From contig CAYJAY010000002.1 of NCBI GenBank assembly GCA_964368445.1, positions 62,001 through 126,000 on the forward strand: a DNA stretch of 64,000 bases, written 5' to 3'. The notes under the pieces were generated by a model. The model made no database searches. It had not been told where the DNA came from and saw nothing but the letters and a program-made list of their open reading frames with translations. The DNA is from CAYJAY01 sp964368445. Lineage in GTDB: Bacteria; Bacillota; Clostridia; Oscillospirales; Ruminococcaceae. How positions within the stretch are numbered: the stretch's first letter is position 1; every line of letters begins with the position of its first letter. Shown piece after piece: positions 59,046 through 64,000 of this stretch. The translations under genes and the position numbers were made by a program.

Positions 59046-60053
59046 TTAAAAAGCGTTCTTTAAATAGACAATCACATGAAAAATCATTGTCCCAACAGTA
59101 ACATACCCGTCGGCAATTAACTTTAGGGCTATCTTTATTGGTAAAATAGAATCGTCAGCCTTTTCAATGATTAATCGTTTATCTCTAACTCTGCTTAATA
59201 TCGCTTTAACACATCTTAACTTATCGAAAAAATTGTTTTTTGCATTGAGGTAGTTGAAGAGATGTTGATGCGCCTCGCTGTCAATAGCGTTACCCTCATA
59301 CCCGTTTAATACCGCTAGTCGCTTAAGTTCCTCGACAGCAAGTTGTTCTTTTAAAAGCCTTTTATAGTCAAAAAGATTTGTTATTGAACCTTCCCTTTTA
59401 CTTATATAATAATATCCAATATAGTCCCCATCAATAGCAATAGACTGGCAGTTTAACAAAAATCTTAAGTTTAAATCAAGATCCTCGCCGATAGCGAGGT
59501 TTTGGTTTGCTCCAATAGTCGCTTTTTGAAGTATATCTGTTTTGAATATCTTCGCCCACCTGCTGCTTGAAAAGCTTTGGTCGGTCGAAGCCGTTTGTTC
59601 AAAAAAACTTTCAAGTATCTCGGTTTTAATCTCTTGGTTGTTGTAAACCCTTGATTTGTTGGCGAAAATCTCCTCTGTTTTTCCCGGTTCTACTTTATAA
59701 AAACCGGTGTGCACGGCATCTGTGTTTTTTTCTATTACCGTAGCATAAAGTCTTTCCACATAGTCGAATTTAACGTAATCATCACTATCAACAAACACAG
59801 TATATCGAGACCGCGCCTTTAAAATCCCTCTTATAACCGCGCCATAAACCCCGCCGTTACTTTGGGTTTCAACGAGAATTCTGTTGTCTTTTTCGGCATA
59901 TGCCTTGCAAATTTCAAGACTTTTGTCGTCGCTTCCGTCTTCCGCAAGAATAATCTCGATATCTTTAAATGTTCCGAAAATAATTGAATCCAAACACTTT
60001 TCAAGATATTTTTCTACGTTATATACAGGAACTATAACCGAAACTTTCGGCAT
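59046..60053 (-). CDS. GT2 family glycosyltransferase A (B-type tail)
   Basis: 335 residues. GT-A fold domain: KVSVIVPVYNVEKYLEKCLDS, LAEDGSDDKS with the DxD-like nucleotide-sugar site, and VFVDSDDYV with the DxDD metal site. The C-terminal 100 residues end SILPIKIALKLIADG...YLKNAF, shared with the gene at 61253-62311 ('B-type'). It adds a sugar residue to the lipid-linked glycan at the inner face of the membrane. Donor and acceptor unknown. Confidence 0.9.
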   Translation of the reverse strand: MPKVSVIVPVYNVEKYLEKCLDSIIFGTFKDIEIILAEDGSDDKSLEICKAYAEKDNRILVETQSNGGVYGAVIRGILKARSRYTVFVDSDDYVKFDYVERLYATVIEKNTDAVHTGFYKVEPGKTEEIFANKSRVYNNQEIKTEILESFFEQTASTDQSFSSSRWAKIFKTDILQKATIGANQNLAIGEDLDLNLRFLLNCQSIAIDGDYIGYYYISKREGSITNLFDYKRLLKEQLAVEELKRLAVLNGYEGNAIDSEAHQHLFNYLNAKNNFFDKLRCVKAILSRVRDKRLIIEKADDSILPIKIALKLIADGYVTVGTMIFHVIVYLKNAF

Positions 60054-60107
60054 ATGACCTCTCCTTATTATACATTTAAACTTTGTATGCTGTTTTTTAA
60101 CTTCACA

Positions 60108-61238
60108 TTATTTGCACGGCATTATATAAACTATTAAAGCTTCAAGATTAAAGTATAAAACTTTATAGAATATGTTGCCCATAATCGGTTGAGATTTTGA
60201 AAGCTCTAACAGAAAGTTTTTGTTAGATAAACTTTGTTTAAGTCTTTTAACAAGCTCCAGTTTTAGTTTTCTTGGTATATTCCCTTGTGTAACCGTTTTT
60301 GTCAAAACCGCAAGCCATCTGTTTTTTTCCTCTCGGCTCACCGCTTCGCTTTTGCTCACCCTGTCTATAATATATTGTGCCATGCGGGTTTTTTCCAAAA
60401 TATCGGTTTGTGTATCTAGACAAAACCGCATATGGTTGTCACAACTTCGGACAAGCTCACGCCCAATCACGGCGCCTTTATAGTGATAATTTTGCGCAAG
60501 TTTTTTTATCTCGTCAAACAAAACATCCTGCATCATCAGTTTTTCAAGCGAATATCTGTTGGACATGCTATCGTCTCGACTTTGGCGGTAGCAATAGCCT
60601 TTGTAATCGGACAACGTTGCAATGCTGTTTGCCTTTAAAAGAAATCGCGCGTTAAGTTCAAGGTCTTCCCCCACCGTTATTTTCTCGTTTGCTCCACAAA
60701 CCGCCGCTTTTAAAACTTTGGTTTTATAAATCTTTCCGACACGGCTGTTTCCGAAAATATCGTGGTAATTTTCTGTCACTTCAAAATATTTAAACAGTAT
60801 CTCTTTTTCAATTAACTGTTTGCTAAAAACTTTTGTTTCGATTAAACTTGTGTCTTTTTCTTTGTCTTGATACACCTCTATAAACCCAGAAGACACACAA
60901 TCGACATTGTATTTTTTTATAGCGTTGTAAAGAACCTCGACATAATCACTTTTAACATAGTCATCACTGTCCGCAAACATGATATATTCCGATAGGCTGG
61001 CATTTATCCCGGAAAAAACTGCATGGCGTAGCCCTTTGTTTTTGTCGTGTTTAATAATTTTTATTCTACTATCGTTTTTTGCAAATTCTTTCGCAATTTC
61101 AACGCTTCTGTCGGTTCCTCTGTCGTCCACCAAAACTATCTCGATATCAAAAAATGTTTGAGTAACTATCGAATTCAAACACTGTTCTATATATTTTTCA
61201 ACCATATAAATCGGTATCACAATCGAAACTTTTGGCAT
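60108..61238 (-). CDS. GT2 family glycosyltransferase B (A-type tail)
   Basis: 376 residues. GT-A fold with KVSIVIPIYMVEKYIEQC, VDDRGTDRSVE and MFADSDDYV. The tail ends KNFLLELSKSQPIMGNIFYKVLYFNLEALIV, an 'A-type' C-terminus shared with the genes at 62329 and 63515. VVTENYHDIFGNSRVGKIYK and ITVGEDLELNARFLL are common to the whole group. Spacing from the neighbour is 54 bp on one side and 14 bp on the other. Confidence 0.9.
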   Translation of the reverse strand: MPKVSIVIPIYMVEKYIEQCLNSIVTQTFFDIEIVLVDDRGTDRSVEIAKEFAKNDSRIKIIKHDKNKGLRHAVFSGINASLSEYIMFADSDDYVKSDYVEVLYNAIKKYNVDCVSSGFIEVYQDKEKDTSLIETKVFSKQLIEKEILFKYFEVTENYHDIFGNSRVGKIYKTKVLKAAVCGANEKITVGEDLELNARFLLKANSIATLSDYKGYCYRQSRDDSMSNRYSLEKLMMQDVLFDEIKKLAQNYHYKGAVIGRELVRSCDNHMRFCLDTQTDILEKTRMAQYIIDRVSKSEAVSREEKNRWLAVLTKTVTQGNIPRKLKLELVKRLKQSLSNKNFLLELSKSQPIMGNIFYKVLYFNLEALIVYIMPCK

Positions 61239-61252
61239 ACAACTTTCTCCGT

Positions 61253-62311
61253 TTATTTGACGTTTTGAATGTTTGGGTTTGGATCTTTTTTAAAAAAGTT
61301 TTTTAATGCAACTACTATTTGAAACATAAAAACTCCCGTTTTTATATTTCCATTTGCGATAAGCTTAAGCCCGATTTTAACCGGGAAAATTGATTGTTCG
61401 GCTTTTTGTAATATAACCGACTTGTCGCCGACTTTGGCTAGTATTTTTTCTACGCAAGCAACCTTATCATTATATCCGTTGTATGCGTTTAAGTAAATAA
61501 AAAGTTGTTCATGCGCCAAAACATCTCGGTCATACCCCAACGCTTTTCCGGGACGATTTTGAAGTTTAGCTATTTTTTTTAGTTCTTCAATATAAATATC
61601 ATTTTGTAAAAGTCTTTTAAGGTTATACCTCTTGGTCATAGCGCCCGAGTTGTCGCCACGATAACAATACGAAGCTTTGTTCGCTTCAACCGCTATTCTT
61701 TCACAAAGCGAAATATAACGAACGTTTATCTCACCATCCTCCCCCATAATTAGCTTTGTGTTTGCCCCTACAACAGCTTTTTTCAAAAGTTCTGTTTTGT
61801 ACATCTTTCCCCAGCGAGAGTTTTGAATGTTGTGGATAAGATATTCATTTTGTTCAAAAAAAGGAGTTAAAACCTCTTGTTCTATCTCGTCTTTAGTATA
61901 TATTCTTGTTTGTCCCAGAAAAACCTGTTTATATTTTTCCTCGGCATAATAGTAAAATCCCACAACTCCAAGATCGGCGTTTTTTTCGACAACCATGTTA
62001 TACAACGTTTCAACATGGGTATCTTTTAACCAGTCGTCGCTGTCCACAAACGTCACAAACTCTGCTTTTGCTTGTTCAAGCCCTGTGAAAACCGCACTTC
62101 TTAACCCTCGGTTCACTTGATGCTCCAAGACTTTAATGCGTCTATCCTTTTTCGCATAGTCTTGTATAATTTTTGCGCAGTTATCCGGACTTTTGTCGTT
62201 AACTATTATAACCTCGATATCGGTAAACGTTTGAGATAAAACAGAATCTAAACATTGTTCAATATATCTTTCCACATTATACACCGGGATTACTACCGAA
62301 ACTTTTGGCAT
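61253..62311 (-). CDS. GT2 family glycosyltransferase C (B-type tail)
   Basis: 352 residues. KVSVVIPVYNVERYIEQCLDS, IIVNDKSPDNCAK and TFVDSDDWL. The tail IFPVKIGLKLIANG...VALKNFFKK matches the B-type end of the gene at 59046. NSRWGKMYKTELLKKAVVGAN and IMGEDGEINVRY correspond to the middle domain of its paralogues. AAAGGAG precedes the ATG. Confidence 0.9.
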   Translation of the reverse strand: MPKVSVVIPVYNVERYIEQCLDSVLSQTFTDIEVIIVNDKSPDNCAKIIQDYAKKDRRIKVLEHQVNRGLRSAVFTGLEQAKAEFVTFVDSDDWLKDTHVETLYNMVVEKNADLGVVGFYYYAEEKYKQVFLGQTRIYTKDEIEQEVLTPFFEQNEYLIHNIQNSRWGKMYKTELLKKAVVGANTKLIMGEDGEINVRYISLCERIAVEANKASYCYRGDNSGAMTKRYNLKRLLQNDIYIEELKKIAKLQNRPGKALGYDRDVLAHEQLFIYLNAYNGYNDKVACVEKILAKVGDKSVILQKAEQSIFPVKIGLKLIANGNIKTGVFMFQIVVALKNFFKKDPNPNIQNVK

Positions 62312-62328
62312 GTTGCTTTCTCCTTTTA

Positions 62329-63456
62329 TTATTTAAGGACACTTATTAAAAGCTTTTCCAACCCCAAATGTACAGCAAGGTATACAATTCTTCCTTTTAA
62401 AGATTGGGTTTTTGAAAAGGTATACAGATAGTTTTTGTCTGAAAGTTGGTTTTTTATATTACTTACAAGTTCCAGTTTGGTTGATTTTGGAACTTGACCA
62501 ACCAAACAAGGATACACAAACATGGCACAAAGTCGGTCTTTCGCCTCTTGGTGAAGTTTTTTTGCGAAAAAAACTCTATCCATTATTCTTTTTGCACATT
62601 CAAGCTTTTCTATAAGCTCGGTATCCTGCGAAAGATATCTTAACAGTATGTTTGAAGAATTGTACAAAAGTTCTGTCCCAAGCGCCTTTCCTTCGCGATT
62701 TTGCTCGTTCGCTATCTTTTGTATCTCACGATAGAACAGCTCGTCTCGTTCCAAACGAACTCTGTCAAATCTGTGTGAAATCGCCCCGCTTCGCACGCTT
62801 CTGTAACAATAACCGTCGACATTGTCAAGAATCATAACCGTTTGGCAGTTTGACAGAAGTCTTATATTAAGCTCTATATCCTCCCCTGAGCTTATCTCTT
62901 TATTGCAACTTTCTGAGGTCTTTTTCAAAACATCGGCCTTATATATCTTTGCCCAACGACTGTTGCCAAACGTCTTGTCGATAGACTCTGTTTGTTCAAA
63001 AAACGGGGTTAATATCTCGGTTTCGATTTCTTGTTTAGAAAAAATTCTCGTTTCACTAAACCGCTTTGTTTTGTTATATCGATCTTCAATATAATCTTGA
63101 TACCCCGCCGAAACACAGTCTACATTATATTTAGATATTGCGTTAAAAAGTTTTTCGATAAAGTTATTTTGTATAAAATCATCGCTGTCCACAAACGTTA
63201 CATATTCGGCAGATATCTGGTTTAATCCCTCCAGCCACGCGCCACGAAGGCCTATGTTTTGTTTGAGAGATATCAATTTAATTCGTTTTTCTTGTTTCTC
63301 GAAGCGTCGGCAAATCTCGGGGCAGCGGTCGGTTCCGCCGTTGTCTATCAAAATGATTTCAATATCATAAAGCGTTTGTTCTACGATAGAATTAACGCAT
63401 TGTTCAAGATAGTTTTCTACTCTATACACCGGAACAACAACCGAAACTTTAGGCAT
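62329..63456 (-). CDS. GT2 family glycosyltransferase D (A-type tail)
   Basis: 375 residues from the ATG at 63456 (GGGGAG, 8-nt spacer); an upstream in-frame ATG at 63495 has no site. KVSVVVPVYRVENYLEQCVNS, LIDNGGTDRCPE and TFVDSDDFI. The tail KNYLYTFSKTQSLKGRIVYLAVHLGLEKLLIS is A-type. Same expected role as its neighbours: transfer of one sugar to the growing chain. Confidence 0.9.
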   Translation of the reverse strand: MPKVSVVVPVYRVENYLEQCVNSIVEQTLYDIEIILIDNGGTDRCPEICRRFEKQEKRIKLISLKQNIGLRGAWLEGLNQISAEYVTFVDSDDFIQNNFIEKLFNAISKYNVDCVSAGYQDYIEDRYNKTKRFSETRIFSKQEIETEILTPFFEQTESIDKTFGNSRWAKIYKADVLKKTSESCNKEISSGEDIELNIRLLSNCQTVMILDNVDGYCYRSVRSGAISHRFDRVRLERDELFYREIQKIANEQNREGKALGTELLYNSSNILLRYLSQDTELIEKLECAKRIMDRVFFAKKLHQEAKDRLCAMFVYPCLVGQVPKSTKLELVSNIKNQLSDKNYLYTFSKTQSLKGRIVYLAVHLGLEKLLISVLK

Positions 63457-63514
63457 TTTTGTGACTCCCCTTATTGATATTGAAAATTTCTGCATTCTTC
63501 AATTTCAAAAATGT

Positions 63515-64000
63515 TTATGTCACGTTTGAAATTGAAACCAACAGACGTTCAAGACCAAGATAAATTAATATGTATGAAACCTTTCCCATAAACGGTTGGG
63601 TTTTTGAAACCTCCAAGAGATACTTTTTGTCGGTTAACAGTTCTTTTTGTTTTTTAATCGCTTTTGTCTTTTCTTGCGTCGAAAGATTGCTTTTTAAATA
63701 GTGAAACATAAACGAAACCAGATATTCGTCTTTTTGTTTTGGTGTTAAAACATCGGTTTGTTCAAGCCGCTTAGTCACGGTGTGCAAAAGGTTTAACTTG
63801 TAGTCGAGTGGGATGTTTGACGAAAGATATATAAACAGCTCTTGAACCGAGTTTTCAACTAACACACTGTGTGGTATGCTTTCCAAAATTGTCTTGACAC
63901 AAAGCATCTTTTCCTTAGAATCGGTGTCTGCGTTGAGAAAGTTAAAAAGGTGGCGATATGGATTAAATCTACCCAATGCTTTTCCCTCGCGTCGATATTT
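63515..64000 (-). CDS. GT2-type glycosyltransferase, C-terminal part (cut by window edge)
   Basis: The frame is open from the window edge at 64000 to the stop at 63515 (161 residues). The edge end reads YRREGKALGRF, which matches REGKALGTEL in the gene at 62329, so an internal TTG at 63976 is not the start. The end KYLLEVSKTQPFMGKVSYILIYLGLERLLVS is the A-type tail. The catalytic N-terminal domain lies outside the window, so assignment relies on paralogy. Confidence 0.8.
   Translation of the reverse strand, partial: KYRREGKALGRFNPYRHLFNFLNADTDSKEKMLCVKTILESIPHSVLVENSVQELFIYLSSNIPLDYKLNLLHTVTKRLEQTDVLTPKQKDEYLVSFMFHYLKSNLSTQEKTKAIKKQKELLTDKKYLLEVSKTQPFMGKVSYILIYLGLERLLVSISNVT

Noticed and set aside
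1..64000. tRNA, rRNA, insertion sequences, prophage or toxin-antitoxin genes
   Set aside because: None seen on either strand after reading all intergenic gaps; hairpins found are terminator-like or palindromic repeats.

Overview
This 64 kb window comes from a low-GC, Gram-positive, endospore-forming anaerobe of the class Clostridia. The spore evidence is direct: a GerA-type germinant receptor operon, a CwlD-type muramoyl amidase and a SpoIVFB-like M50 protease. Other pointers are a dgt/dnaG/rpoD cluster, DUF5685 and J-domain genes, a UPF0210/ACT pair, DUF421/DUF4363 genes, a GlpA-like/DUF1667 operon and a SAM-I riboswitch ahead of metK. Genus cannot be read from the sequence; an uncultured Oscillospirales-like lineage is a guess. 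I saw no rRNA, tRNA, insertion sequence, prophage or CRISPR array. Most gene starts were set by a Shine-Dalgarno match, and several are TTG or GTG.

Layout. 1-7.5 kb (minus strand): a cut-off cyclase-family gene, radA, cwlD, a membrane diguanylate cyclase, rmuC with an internal 44-codon duplication, and two coupled nucleoside-hydrolase genes, one of which has lost active-site residues. 7.5-12.7 kb: a polysaccharide deacetylase, a DUF5685 / J-domain / membrane-protein trio, an M20 peptidase, a DUF896 protein and a compact cloverleaf-shaped palindrome. 12.7-19.7 kb: the gerA operon, then divergent DUF421-DUF4363 and a GGDEF-EAL protein. 19.8-26.5 kb (minus): DUF3784, nrdR, a TIM-barrel isomerase, an aminotransferase, pfkA, a MazG-like protein, an M50 protease with a 72-residue partner, and a GHL10 lipoprotein. 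26.6-31.4 kb: a YtrA-type regulator with an ABC exporter, a DHH phosphoesterase, a YdcF-like protein and a GNAT protein.

31.4-38.8 kb (minus): an aminotransferase with an Rrf2 regulator, rpoD, dnaG, a 456-bp spacer carrying four heptanucleotide repeat arrays, dgt, a YigZ-family gene and rpmE. 38.8-46.2 kb (minus): a phosphohexomutase, an unlisted 54-residue membrane peptide, a three-gene GlpA-like/FAD/DUF1667 operon, a ComM-like ATPase and a YesL-like protein. 46.4-53.8 kb: ACT + UPF0210, a small membrane protein, a lipoprotein made of two 153-residue repeats, metK with its riboswitch, a DacF-like carboxypeptidase and mtaB. 53.9-64 kb (minus): a surface-glycan locus with five GT2 glycosyltransferases (one cut by the window edge), three tandem GT11 glycosyltransferases, and an ABC-2 permease with a Wzt/TagH-like ATPase.

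How they work together: the last 10 kb is best read as one assembly line that builds a glycan in the cytoplasm and exports it through an ABC transporter. The gerA operon, cwlD and the M50 protease serve sporulation and germination. Two c-di-GMP proteins give opposite activities, synthesis by the 3.8 kb gene and probable hydrolysis by the 17-19 kb gene. The least explained items are the heptamer arrays with their hairpins between dgt and dnaG, the four-way-junction palindrome at 12.5 kb, the degenerate nucleoside-hydrolase partner, the J-domain lacking HPD, and the repeat lipoprotein with its symmetric promoter.
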